From assembly GCA_916613615.1 (NCBI GenBank), contig OU744726.1:60528987-60592986 (forward strand): a DNA stretch of 64,000 bases, in the 5' to 3' direction. Shown piece by piece: positions 34,398 to 45,442 of this stretch. The notes under the pieces are model-generated. The model was not told the DNA's origin. It ran no database searches and saw nothing but the letters and a program-made list of their open reading frames with translations. The position numbers and the translations under genes are program-made. The DNA is from Steromphala cineraria. Lineage: Eukaryota; Mollusca; Gastropoda; Trochida; Trochidae. Every line of letters begins with the position of its first letter. The first letter of the stretch is position 1.

Positions 34398-35497
34398 CAT
34401 TCGGACGTTGACGTTGTTTCCATAGACTTGTAGCATAAATAAAATGCAGTTATTTTCCGTCGGATCCTGATCAAATTTTGCACATTTGTAATAAATCATC
34501 CCAGCTACATCCTAATTATTTCTATTTAATCTTTCATCTTTTATTTTAGTAATTTGATCAAATTATTTGAAATCATGGGTGTGCATATTTGTAAATAAGT
34601 TTATTATGGTGCTCTATGGGTCACGTTTCCACTGTATATGTATATGTATATGTAATTAAACAGCAATTATGAACACCACTCATGCTTGATCTCATCGGTT
34701 TGAATTATTGACCGTAATTTTGCCCAGGAAAGCCTTGAAATCGGCCTTAAAAAATTTTTTTGGAGAAATTGTGCGAAGCCTGTACCAAGTCATTGGAAAT
34801 TATTCTTCTGTACGACATAAACGTGATAGAGTACAGAAATTATGTCATATTTCAATTATTGAATATCTGAGTAAGTTTTTTAAGATAGATTAATTCGTAT
34901 GGGTAAAACGATTTTAATTTCGCTGCCGGATGTTTCCTTTTGAAGAACCGAATTTCCACGGCGTTACATGAATAAAATATCATACTACGATAGGAATTTT
35001 ATCATAGCTAATCACAGCTAATTTGAATTAAACAATTATCTAAACGTATGTTTACAATTCAACGAAGATGTGTAATAAATCCCATGATTTCGATAAAAAA
35101 AAGATGATATTTAATTTTATTATTTGTAATTAATTACAACTGCATTAAATTAACAGTAAACTAGCAGATAGAATTCATTACAATTGAATTCTTCTAAGTT
35201 TTTCGTTTATTTTACAAAATGGATAAGAAATGTGCTAGAAGAGTGTGAATATTTGCCAATCTCAATGAAATTCTTCTAGAAAGCTGTTTACTGCTTTTGT
35301 GCTTCGCGGTTATAATCTAATTTATGACTGAATGTTGCGGCTTGCCTTCGGTCACTTGTATGCTTTTCGATATAACATTTTGTGAGTCACTGAGTGGTGT
35401 ATACTATTAGTATAAGCTACATAACAAATCAGTAATAACAACAACTTTCTGCAATTGTTACAGCTATCAATTCCTAACTCATGGCACTGATATTGTG

Positions 35498-35780
35498 TAC
35501 CGTATTTCCTCGAATACTCAATACACGCCGGGTCTCGAATAGAGGCCGGGGGTATGTCTGTTTGAAGTAAATACACGCCGGGTGATAAGTTAATTAATTC
35601 ATGCTCACGTAGTTAAATGCAAATAAAGTATTATCCCTCTACATGTAACGTGGACGAAATGTCCTAAAAAAATAAATAGACGCCGTCCTCGAATACACGC
35701 CGGGTCTCGAATACACGCCGGGGGTAAAGGGGGTCTGAAAAAAATAGACGCCGGGGGCGTCTATTCGAGGATATACGATA
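35498..35780. mobile_element. MITE taccgtatttcct, subtype 2
   Basis: Same ends (taccgtatttcctcgaata; tattcgaggatatacgata) but the interior array uses aatacacgccgggtctcg rather than aataagcgccgggcctct, so ends and array changed together. 283 bp. Confidence 0.85.
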
Positions 35781-36019
35781 AATCAGTTTGTGACATACAG
35801 GGATTAGGAAAGAAATCTTTTACAACCGGCCATTTTCATGCTTTTCGGCGCTTTTCTTATTTTCTAGTGGGCCATTTCCTTTACATCAATAGTAAATTTC
35901 AAATTTTTAATGGGACATTTTTTTATCCATTGTGCAACATGGCCCATTGCCCCAGCTTGGCTGATTTTGTCTTAACAAACAATCGAGATTGTTTAATTTT
36001 GGTTATTTCCATTTTACAG

Positions 36020-36101
36020 TTGGCTGACTGACAGTTTGTCTGAGAAATGAGAGATCAAGGGACGGCGCATAATAACTGAACAGGGATGGAAATTTTATCA
36101 G
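36020..36101 (+). ncRNA. Candidate transcript exon 2
   Basis: Acceptor ttatttccattttacag ends at 36019; donor tttatcag/gtaata at 36101/36102; 82 bp. It contains an ATG at about 36086 whose frame would pass into the next exon and stop after roughly 23 codons. No known peptide. Confidence 0.42.
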
Positions 36102-36597
36102 GTAATACCATACAAACTTATCATCCAGATGAGATATTACTTTTGGAGTTAAAATGGTTCACAGTGATTAATCTACAAAATACTGAGTCAAAGGGACTTG
36201 TTGTAAAAGTTCTTTAAAAAAATACCATGATCAAAATATGCATTTCGCCAAACACAGCTTAATCTTTTTAATTTTATGCCCTGTCAGAAATTCTCGAATA
36301 TTTGATGCAGGACTCGGTGGTAAACTATAAATGGTTATTTATGTTTTCTATTAATTAGCACTAATTCTGAGTATTCGATTTTGATGCAGGACTTGAGTCA
36401 TTGATATTAATCAGTGTAACAGTTTTAGATGATTTTACAAGTAATTACTTATTATCTACTTTATGAATTTTAAAGCAGTTAATTCAATTGAAACGAAGAC
36501 AACTTTTACATGTTATTGATTTTATATGCATGAGTGGTATTGTTATGGTAATGATAATCTGTCTTTAATGACTGACATTTTTAATTTATTTTCACAG

Positions 36598-36735
36598 GAG
36601 GAAGCTTTATTAACAAACGGTGCCAAAGGTTGGTCTTGATGACATTCATATCGAACGTTTGACAGATGAAGTGTATTGAAGACACTCACACACCTTTCTT
36701 GTAGTAATGGTAAATAAACAACATTGAATAACATC
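36598..36735 (+). ncRNA. Candidate transcript terminal exon with poly(A) signal
   Basis: Acceptor tttaatttattttcacag ends at 36597; the block ends with a canonical aataaa at 36713-36718. Cleavage would be about 36735. Splice phase with exon 2 leaves only a short frame, so the RNA is probably non-coding. Confidence 0.42.
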
Positions 36736-37020
36736 TGATTTGTTATCTATTATCTGTTTATTCTGATTAATTGTTTCAGTTCAATGTTTTCCCGTGGACA
36801 TGTATTCAATACAATTTATGCCAGGCAGGTTTTGACAAATAATGCACCTTTTTGGTATAATTGCCCATATGAATGATTGTTTAATTTGTTTGTTCTTGAT
36901 AATATTGTAAGAATATTTCAATTAACTGTTTGGTATTTAAATATTCATCTTGTCTTGTTTTTACTTTCACGTCGAACCAAGTGCCTGGTATTTGAATACT
37001 GCTTATGCAAAACGGATGTG
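36736..37020. other. No gene seen
   Basis: A+T-rich spacer between the candidate last exon and the right repeat cluster. Confidence 0.4.
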
Positions 37021-37425
37021 GAAATGTACTTACACCATATTAACGCAGAAAAATAACGTTGTAGTTTGGGAGTCTACAAAATGACGTGGTGACAACATTT
37101 TAAATCTACGTAAGGAAAACGTAAAATATGACGTCTATGTGACGTCTCAAGAATGTCGCATTTAGGTAGAAAAACCACGTTGTAGCAACCTGTTTGGGAG
37201 TCTACAAAATGACATTGTGGCAACGTTAGAAATCTACCTAATAACAATGTAAAACATGACGTTGTTTCAACGTCCCCACAACGTCGTATTCAGGTAGAAA
37301 AACCACGTTGTAGCAATCTGTTTGGGAGTCTACACAATTACGTTGTCACAACGTCAGAAAGTACGTAATGACAACGAAAAGTGGACGTTGTGACAACGTT
37401 AATACAACGTAGATTTGTTAGCTGG
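37021..37425. repeat. Right subterminal 128-bp tandem repeats
   Basis: tttgggagtctacaaaatga begins at 37065 and 37193 and recurs at 37321 (tttgggagtctacacaatta): exact 128-bp period. Each unit holds several acgttgt/caacgt words. Last copy ends in the terminal inverted repeat. Confidence 0.88.
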
Positions 37426-37970
37426 GTCACTAAAACCGACATTAGTTGTAACGGTTGATGAGAAATCGCAGTAAAAGCCGGATTGCATTGACGCATGACA
37501 CTTAACATCTTGTTAAACTGATCAATGGGATAGCGGATCATTTTTTAAACTTAAAATATTATTGTGAAAATGTATACAATAGCATGCATAAGAAATGTTG
37601 AAAGAGTATATTTGCTGTGACTCAAGTGCAAAAATATTATCAATAATTACAATACAATTTTGATGATCTTGGTTTATATTGGGAACTTTACAAAGCTAAA
37701 TTAGCAAAACATATAATTGCATGTTAAACTATACAACGCAAAAAAAGGATAAAATGGCTTTCCAAGTAGAATGATACGGGGTATTATTTACAATCATTCT
37801 GTCGTGGGCAGCAAGACCTAATAGGGAACGAGTTTATGTAATGACTGTTATTTGCTGTACGTGGGTAGTAGACTCCATCAATGATTGTCTATTCAATAAT
37901 AATTCACTGTACATGAGATGATAGCGCGATTTTAGGTACTCTTTTTCTCTGAAATCAACAAATGTGTGAT
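37426..37970. other. No gene seen
   Basis: Right flank of the 6-kb element; nothing supportable. Confidence 0.45.
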
Positions 37971-37974
37971 ATAT

Positions 37975-38320
37975 AGAGAATAGTAAACGACGTTTGATAT
38001 ATAGAGGATAGTAAACGACGTTGGTATTAAACGAGCGAAAGCGAGTTAATACATATACCATTCACGAGTTTCAGAACAATGTTATAAAACGGGACCGAGT
38101 TTAGTATGTTATTTATTACTTGCTTAATAACATCGTAAAAATACAAAGAAAGTCGCCAACATGACTGTCGCGGCCGGCCCGCTGACATTATGACGTCATA
38201 CTTAACAATTGTGACGTCATCATTACGTCACGTCATTCGGTCAGCGCGCGATGTTATGACACATAGTGTAATAACATGGTTGATTTATTAAACAGCAATA
38301 TCTTCAACGGGAGAGTAATA
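37975..38320 (+). mobile_element. Palindromic TGACGTCA element, family C copy 1
   Basis: Stem region with taaacgagcgaaagcgagtt at the centre (about 38026-38045), left arm partly rearranged (agtaaacgacgtt occurs twice, near 37983 and 38010). Then gtcgcggccggcccgctgac (38167-38186) and TGACGTCA at 38191-38198 and 38212-38219, followed by cattacgtcacgtcattcgg. Copy 2 lies 360 bp downstream. Confidence 0.78.
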
Positions 38321-38329
38321 AATAGAGAA

Positions 38330-38680
38330 TACTAAACGACGTCCCGTTACATAAGATATTTATGAAACGAGTGAATGGGTTGGTATTTAACGAGCGAAAG
38401 CGAGTTAAATACCTATACCATTCACGAGTTTCATAAAAATGTTATGAAACTGGACCGAGTTTAGTATTTTATTTATTACTTGCTTAATAACATCGTAAAA
38501 AAACAAAGAAAGTAGCCAACATGACTGTCGCGGCCGGCCCGCTGACATTATGACGTCATACTTAACAATTGTGACGTCATCATTACGTCACGTCATTCGG
38601 TCAGCGCGCGATGTTATTACACAACATTGTAGATTTATTAAACAGCGATATCTTCAACGGGAGAGTAATAAATATATATA
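38330..38680 (+). mobile_element. Palindromic TGACGTCA element, family C copy 2
   Basis: Better preserved stem: tactaaacgacgtcccgtta, then tttatgaaacgagtgaatgg, then tatttaacgagcgaaagcga at the centre, then the complements, ending gaccgagtttagta. Same gtcgcggccggcccgctgac patch and TGACGTCA at 38551-38558 and 38572-38579. Tandem with copy 1 at exactly 360 bp where measured. Confidence 0.82.
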
Positions 38681-40130
38681 TACCTGTATATATGATTAAT
38701 ACTCTCAAAATAAAACTCTATACCAAAACGTGCCTACAGTATAATTGCGTCACCATTGACCGATTGTACTATCGTATTGTATTCAAAGTACATCTTTCAA
38801 CTTTTTACAAAGTTGTGAACGTAAAATACTATAAGAAGGCGAACCACTTTACATGCATTTTTCCGAGTTTTATACATCAATCGTTTTCATTCAATTATTT
38901 ATTTGAATATATATATATACATTTATGTCCTACAACCATTGCATTTCCACTGTAACAATCTTCGTGAACAACATGTTATTACTTATTTTACATTTAATGA
39001 TATTAACATAGAAGCCATCTCACTCCAGATGCAAATGCGATATATCCTACTTTACTGTAAAATAAATATATGTCCATCACTAATTACAGCGTGATTTATA
39101 TATGCAGATATTAAAATATTATCTGTATTAGTAAAATGATATTAGAGATTCATTGTGAAGCCTAATGTTGAAGTCCAAATGTGATCGATTGATCCTAACT
39201 ATCAGGAATTCTAACTATCACGTAACATAGCTGTATGCAATAGTCCATCAAGCAGGCAATAAAGGAGGTAGGCTCGAAAATCACATTTTCACAACCTATT
39301 TTTTATAATCCATTGCAAGTTTTCTCCTTAACCCCAGACCTCCCTGGTCATATATCAAACGTTTAACAAAGGACTTTCATCTTTAAGTTTACCAATCTAA
39401 TCAGATGGCCCAAACGTTCCGCTATTAAGTAAAATCCTCTTAAATCTATTATCAATCATCGAATTACAGCGATTAGATTTCCCTGCTGTGTACAGAGAGT
39501 TCCGCCACATTTCTATGATTATTTTTAACATACTTTCTTTAGAAGTGTGTCACAGATTCAAAACTTTGACGTTAAGATAAAATTAAATAGATTAATCAGA
39601 ATATTCTAGATGGAGGCGTATTTACTCTGGACAAACAGACTGAGGTAGGCATATCCCTCTAGTTTTATGACTGTTAGCATAGCTTAGGCTTTGTTATCAA
39701 TGGCTTATTGAGTTGAAGCTGTGAGTAGCATGAACACGAGAATCTGTTAAAATTCTTTCGATTTTCTGTTAAATCTATAGATTATCTTTCAAACATTCAA
39801 ATCAATATCACTTCATATTAAGCTATCTATCCGGAAAACGGAGCTAAACATTAAAATATATTCAAATCATTATTTGATTTAATTCAACGAACATATTCGT
39901 TAAACCAATTAATTAAAGTATCTCTTGTAAGATGACAAATATATGTTTCAATTTACACATATGAAAAGAAATATTAAGTGGAATGTAGGTGGTATTTTCA
40001 GATAAAAACAATTCAATTTGTAATGAACAGATTCTTCTCTCATAATAAGAATGCCAATTTTCCTAAAAACATGCACGTAATTACAAAAAGTTTTTTTTAA
40101 CCTGGGTAATTTTTTTGTGAATCACTCCTA
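38681..40130. other. No gene seen; one old repeat unit
   Basis: About 39540-39650 is a ~110-bp unit copy (gtgtgtcacagattcaaaac, ggaggcgtatttactctgga, caaacagactgaggtagg). The 114-aa plus frame at 38611-38955 starts inside the palindromic element and is A+T-driven. Confidence 0.45.
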
Positions 40131-40134
40131 ATTA

Positions 40135-40656
40135 CTACGGTTTCATTTTTTTCTTTACATTTCTTTCATTACGTGATTGATATTCTTTTGGAGATAAAAA
40201 CATCTTTGAAACTATCTGAAATTTCTTTTCTAGTGAAATGAATTTGGTAAGCCAACAGTTTGTTTTGTTTGTTAATACAAAAAGGAAAAACAAGATAACA
40301 AATAGAAATACTTCGCAAGTTTTCTCAAGTGAAAAACCGGCCAGGTTATTACTCTGTCTTAAAACTTTAGAAGATAATGATAAATGAAAATAGATGAACT
40401 GCAAAATATTAACCTCATATAATAGTCTAAGGTTCCGAAACACGATCTTCAAAGGAAAATCAGTCACAAATAAAACAAGGACAAAATTGATGATAAAAAG
40501 ATTTTTTGTTTTAAGAAATTCAAAGATATTTAAGAATTGGTTCTCATAATAGACAAAAATGAAAAATGTTAAAAAGTGGACGAATTGAATAAAATCGTAA
40601 TAACTCACTGGATTAATATTCATGACATCAAATGTATTTGTATATGGGTAATTCAA
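40135..40656 (-). CDS. Longest A+T-biased open frame, doubtful
   Basis: A minus frame of 173 codons, very rich in Phe, Asn, Lys and Leu, with hydrophobic runs (FVHFLTFFIFVYYE; FLFVILFFLFVL) and a Lys-rich end (NVKKKMKP). No domain, no splice support, no Cys or Gly pattern. Composition is what A+T-rich non-coding DNA would give, though the length is unusual for chance. I would not call it a gene without transcripts or homologues. Confidence 0.12.
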   Translation of the reverse strand: MNYPYTNTFDVMNINPVSYYDFIQFVHFLTFFIFVYYENQFLNIFEFLKTKNLFIINFVLVLFVTDFPLKIVFRNLRLLYEVNILQFIYFHLSLSSKVLRQSNNLAGFSLEKTCEVFLFVILFFLFVLTNKTNCWLTKFISLEKKFQIVSKMFLSPKEYQSRNERNVKKKMKP

Positions 40657-40746
40657 TAGAAAACCTTGAAATAGACATATGGTAAAATATCACTTTTATT
40701 TGGTTCAGTCATCTCGAGGATAAGCTAGTTTATTTGTATGTTTACG

Positions 40747-41240
40747 GTACGGGATAGCTCAGTCTGCAAGAGCGCCGGTCTCACGTTGCTTAGGTCCGGG
40801 TTTCGAATCCCATCCAGGCCAAGGTGTAAAAACCTAGAATTCACCTCTGTTAGATTTCACCTTGGAGCCCTAGTGTGTCGTGCAACAAAAACTGCAAACT
40901 TAAAAGATCCCACGAATTCATGTCAGTGGCTGAATGGTGGATACATGAACACGTGCATACGCCGAGCTGCCGGTTATCAACGTTCAGCAGTGTTGGACAA
41001 ACTGCTGTGACTATGTGTCTCAGTTCACCCAGCTGTGAATGGGTACCCTGTGAGGCATAGAATGGTCCCTAACCTGAGCGCCACATATGGATGCCGGTTG
41101 AATACTCCCCAGGGAGTTGAATTGGATAAAAGGTCGGACGGTGAAAGAATCCCATTGACCATGGGAAACAACAAGCGCCTTGAGCAACCACGAGTGGATG
41201 GATATGCGCGCTATATAAATATTCATATAATGATAATAAT
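40747..41240 (+). mobile_element. Full-length tRNA-derived SINE
   Basis: Head: gggatagctcagtctgcaag (A box) and gggtttcgaatcccatcc (B box with one extra t). Body core: ctcagttcacccagctgtga and atgggtaccctgtgag, shared with the SINE at 53.84-54.16 kb. 3' end: cgccttgagcaaccacgagt and gatatgcgcgctatataaat, then an A+T tail. About 490 bp. The frames across it are shadows. Confidence 0.9.
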
Positions 41241-43430
41241 GTTTATTGTCATTAAAGGACTTCAACGCATTTTCACGAAAAGAACCTAAATATTATGAAG
41301 GTCCTAGTTAACGTATACCAAAGTAAAAAATATACTAGATCTAGGCTAAGTCTTTGTGTAATGAGTCCTTCCAGAATATCGTGATTAATCAGATTTGTAC
41401 TACACCAAAGCAATATTTTAAACTTATGACACATTTCCGAATGAAATATGATGGAAATAATCCGAAACAATTTGCACCATCGATTCTTAGTAGCCAGAAA
41501 TAACTATTTCGAAAAGAGTTTATGAATTTTTCGAATTAGTCAAACTTTCCAAGCCGTCTAATGTGATCAGTAAACATATTTTCTTTGAAGATCCCTTGTT
41601 TAAATTTTGAGAAACTGCTTTCTAGTGTAAGGGAGGTGTTTGTCAAGGGATGATCGTTGATATTACTCATTTAGTCCAGCGATTTCGAGGGACAACTAGT
41701 TTATACTTGTAATTTTTCAACTTTTCATATTGGATTATAATCATATTGGGTTAACTAATGTGTTATTAAATGCCACTCATCAATAACGTCAAATTACATA
41801 AGATTACATCTTTAATTTGAAATCGCAGATCCATCATAAGGGAAGAAAATGCATAATATTATAGATAACTTTCTAAAGCACTAACTTACAAAGGAAAATA
41901 TAATAAATACCAAAAAGAGATTTGAAACGAAATCTTGATTAACCTGATGATCATATTTAGTAATTAATCATAATATGAAATATTTAGGAAAATAAAAATA
42001 TATAAAATAATTTATCTTTTAAAAACACACAAATAGAACCAATGCCTAATGAGCAGAAAATATTGGTAATGATTATCTTGAATTGTTTCGTTGTGGTAAA
42101 GTGAATTTGATACTCAAACATATTTTTTAAGTTCTTCACATTCACATCACACCAACAAAACAACCCCACAACTTAAAATCTAAAGACAAGTTCTGACAAT
42201 CTACTGACAAGTTGAATATGCATGGTTCCGTGTAAAAATATTTTAGTTTCGAACAATATAGAAAATCAGATGCATCAACTGGACCCTGCGTCTTTCCCAA
42301 GAAACTGGTGTAAAGTATGAACATAATTTAGTATGAGGTTCTTGAGATATCGATGAAGGTGTTTGTGCAGTTTTAGTGCTGAACATTTTAAAGACTCGGT
42401 GAACAGTCACCACTTTTGTCTATACATGACTTATTCAAAAGGGAATTAATTTTGAGTTATGCAGATAGTGCTACCAATTGTGATTAAGATAAATCGCCAA
42501 GTTGCAATGTTGGACATTATGAAGCTACGTTGTGACCTGGAAGATAATGTGAAAGATACCATTAACGAATGGGCCCTACGTCTTCCAAAATAAGATGCTA
42601 CATGTAAGTTATGATCAATTCTTGAGATGTTGTGACCTTGGAAATAATGAGTTGAAAGTCAATGTCTTAGATATGCCATTCTCTCCCCAGAGATGCAGAT
42701 CAAGTCATGAAATGATAGAAGGGAAAGGCGTCCAATGATAAATCACAGTAACTGCCATTCAATCTTGAGTTAACATGTAAAGAGAAGTCTTAAACTCAGA
42801 GCTTACATAGACTGTTTAACGACCAATGTGAGGATCATTTTGCATAGCAGTTCCACAATCACTGTCAGTAGGTGATTATTGTCTGATAGCAAATCATTGA
42901 TGGAATCTGCTTCCTGCTATAAGCAGTGACAGTTATTACATAAACATAATCTCTATCAGGATTCATATTTCTGTAACTCATACCAAAATCCCTGAACTTT
43001 AAATGTCAATTGTTGATAATTTTTATGCAAAACACCATTTTAATTGCAATAGTATAGTGTTCATCACAGAGTTTAATTTTCAAAAACAAACAACTTATTA
43101 TGACTAGTTATTATGTTCTGTCCTTTTACAATTTAGACACTCTAAACATTATCTATACAGTATCATTGCAGTGAATTGTTCACATACTTGGCAACTACAA
43201 TTATTTCATTCCTAAACGTTGTTGAACGTGAATGCTGTGATAACATGACTTTCATCATAACACTAGACAGACCTAACAATCAACGTTCCCTGTCTATAAT
43301 CATGCTCGCATTGACGTCTGTGTGACTGCTTAATTCAATCTAAAATGTATATTGATATTCACAAATGATTACATTAAATTGGAATGCTTATACTGGAGCC
43401 ATTTAAAAACATGTTAACAAAAGCTACCAC
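41241..43430. other. No gene seen
   Basis: A+T-rich. Between 42300 and 42760 some loosely repeated phrases (gttgtgacctggaagataat; gttgtgaccttggaaataat) suggest an old short tandem duplication. Nothing coding. Confidence 0.45.
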
Positions 43431-43439
43431 TCTTGCAAA

Positions 43440-43905
43440 AGCTGCGATCTTTTAATTTAAACGAACGTGTAGTAACCCTCCTTTCTCATTGTTTCATTGA
43501 AAGCATTTTTCTTTTTTTCTTTCAATGTCGGTATGGTTCCTTGTCTTTTGGTAATAAATCTCGCCGGCAAACTTGCCGGAGTTTCGTATATAAATTTATC
43601 TCATCTTTATGAAAAACGAAATTATTCCTGAAGATTTTGTATGAACCAGATCAGGTGTTACACTGTGAATTTGTAAAGCTTTCTTCTGAAAGGAGATATT
43701 TATTACCACTGTACAGAAGCAATAGGGGCAAAAATACCTTTATTCCTTGTAGCGTTCGCCTTTTAAATGATCTTTCAGCTGTACAAATGTGATTGTTCAC
43801 GTATTGCGTGTACTTGATGCTTGTTTATATTATATGGCTCTGTGATGATACAAAATGGAATTCCCCTCGGGGTGATAAAGTATTATTATTATTATTATTA
43901 TTAAA
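43440..43905 (+). mobile_element. 3' end of a non-LTR retrotransposon (CR1/L2-like)
   Basis: gatgatacaaaatggaattc, then cccctcggggtgataaag, then tattattattattattatta: a 3' UTR ending with a hairpin-like cccctcgggg and a (TAT)n tail, as CR1/L2-group elements end. No reverse transcriptase residues remain. Left limit uncertain. Confidence 0.65.
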
Positions 43906-44084
43906 CCAAGTAGGTCAGTATGTAATACAATCGACCAACAGAACATAGATTATGTATCTGAATAAAGCTGATAATGACATAGCGAATAATAGATATGACT
44001 TGAATACCACAAAACTCACCTTTCAAATTATTCTACAATTGTTAACTTTTTCAAATTAGCCTCACCCATTCATGTTGTATATAT

Positions 44085-44155
44085 GTATATTGAGCATGCA
44101 TTCGTGTGTGGATAACTTGTGCAGTATAATATCCATTATCATTATTATTAATATT
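44085..44155 (+). mobile_element. SINE tail fragment
   Basis: ttgagcatgcattcgtgtgt and ggataacttgtgcagtataa match the 3' end seen at 5163-5215, followed by an attatta tail. Confidence 0.65.
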
Positions 44156-44619
44156 CAGATATGGATGAAGTGTCAGACAGCATTATTTCAAAGCAGTGCT
44201 GTGAATCTATCTGACCAAACAGCTTCGTGTAGTTAGTATAGAACATTAAATCTTCTTTTGAAAAACAATATTAATGTATCTGCTGACATAACATACATTA
44301 TGTGACCTGTGTCTTGTTCCCCCTTTTTCCTGAAATGAAACTTAAATTAAATTTCTTTCTAGATCTCCCATGAGGATGAAACTGCCAAGCTCATTTCCCA
44401 ATCTCTTTAAAACGAATTGAGTGTCCATTGAACCGTATCTGAAATCACACACCGTTTCCCTTACGTAATAAAATATACATGCAATAAAAAATTGCTGTCC
44501 TAAAGAGACATTAAAATTGCAATGGCATTTAACTCGGGATATCGTTTGAATTAATGTCGTTAAAGTTTCGAAGACAAGCATTGCCAAGGTCCTATTTCGA
44601 TAATTACTATCTTATGACC
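44156..44619. other. No gene seen
   Basis: The 81-codon minus frame here has no recognisable motif. Confidence 0.4.
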
Positions 44620-44958
44620 TTAAAGTGGCACGTTTTAGGGGGAATAAAGGTGACAGGAAAATCTTTTTAAAAATGTTTCCTATTGAAAGACCATGTATTT
44701 GAACTAAAAAAGCAGTTAAACAAATAATTATTTAATGTAAAGTCCAGCCATACGATTCCCTTTTCTTACAAAAAGTGAATTTAAGGTGTTCCAACAATAA
44801 TGGCCGCCAATAGTCTTTATGTAAATCTTCATTATTTGTTCTCTGACTATGAATTATTAGTTTGAGTAATGAGATTTTTGACACTATAGAAATAATACAT
44901 TTGGCATTAACATACAATTGTCAGTGCCTTTTTAAAAAATGTGCTACTGCCCCTTTAA
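44620..44958 (-). mobile_element. TTAA MITE, copy 8
   Basis: TTAA at 44620-44623 and 44955-44958; left inverted repeat shortened (agtggcacgttttaggggga), right aaatgtgctactgcccct. Core taatggccgccaatagtctt. Confidence 0.85.
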
Positions 44959-45442
44959 TATGTTAAATGTTCAATCATGACAATGAAATCATATCAATAT
45001 CCTTCACGTATGACAGTTACATTTCTGAATATTAACAAAAACTTACATGGCAGCAACAACTAAACAAAATATTCGCGCAGTTATTTTGAACTGATTATTT
45101 AGATGCATGTCATTGTGTCTTTTCTAGTATGTAAGTTAGACGGAACGTGGTGTAAGCAATATTAGCTATATATCATGCGAATGTCCAAAAGAGAGAAGGG
45201 TTCGAAAGAATGTTTGAAGACGATTAGAATACCATTGTGGGTGAAGGAAAGTAGGTTTTAGAAGAAATTACATTTGGTCAGACCCTTTATGATCATTATA
45301 TGGTAATTGATTACCAATCAAGTAACTTTCAAGATTCTCAAACGAAAAAAGTAAATTTTGACTCTTTTTGCAACGGTGTAATGACAGGTGATCCATCCGC
45401 AATGTACAGCAAGAGTAGAGGTCAGCAAAAAATCGTATGACC

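Larger units (their letters stand above)
31404..37425. mobile_element. ~6.0-kb inverted-repeat-bounded element
   Basis: Left end cccagctaacacaggacgta, right end acgtagatttgttagctggg: 11 bp of matching terminal inverted repeat (CCCAGCTAACA). Inside both ends lie clusters of ACGT-rich short repeats (acgttgt, gacgtcctcac, tacgtac), as in elements whose transposase binds subterminal motifs. No transposase frame is seen, so it would be non-autonomous. The target duplication is unclear: both flanks share only tc next to the ends. It carries a candidate three-exon transcript and three smaller inserted elements. Alternative: two unrelated solo ends of a smaller family enclosing host DNA. Confidence 0.6.

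Noticed and set aside
31412..37425. CRISPR-like array from the repeated ACGT-rich words
   Set aside because: Repeats are short, irregular and in both orientations without unique spacers of constant length, and the genome is animal-like.
38611..38955. 114-aa plus frame
   Set aside because: It begins inside the palindromic family C element and runs into low-complexity atatata sequence.
40747..40822. Possible tRNA gene
   Set aside because: A and B boxes are present but acceptor stem pairing is absent, the B box has an inserted base, and a SINE body and tail follow.
41020..41289. Overlapping 81- and 84-aa frames on both strands
   Set aside because: Both fall within the SINE body and tail.
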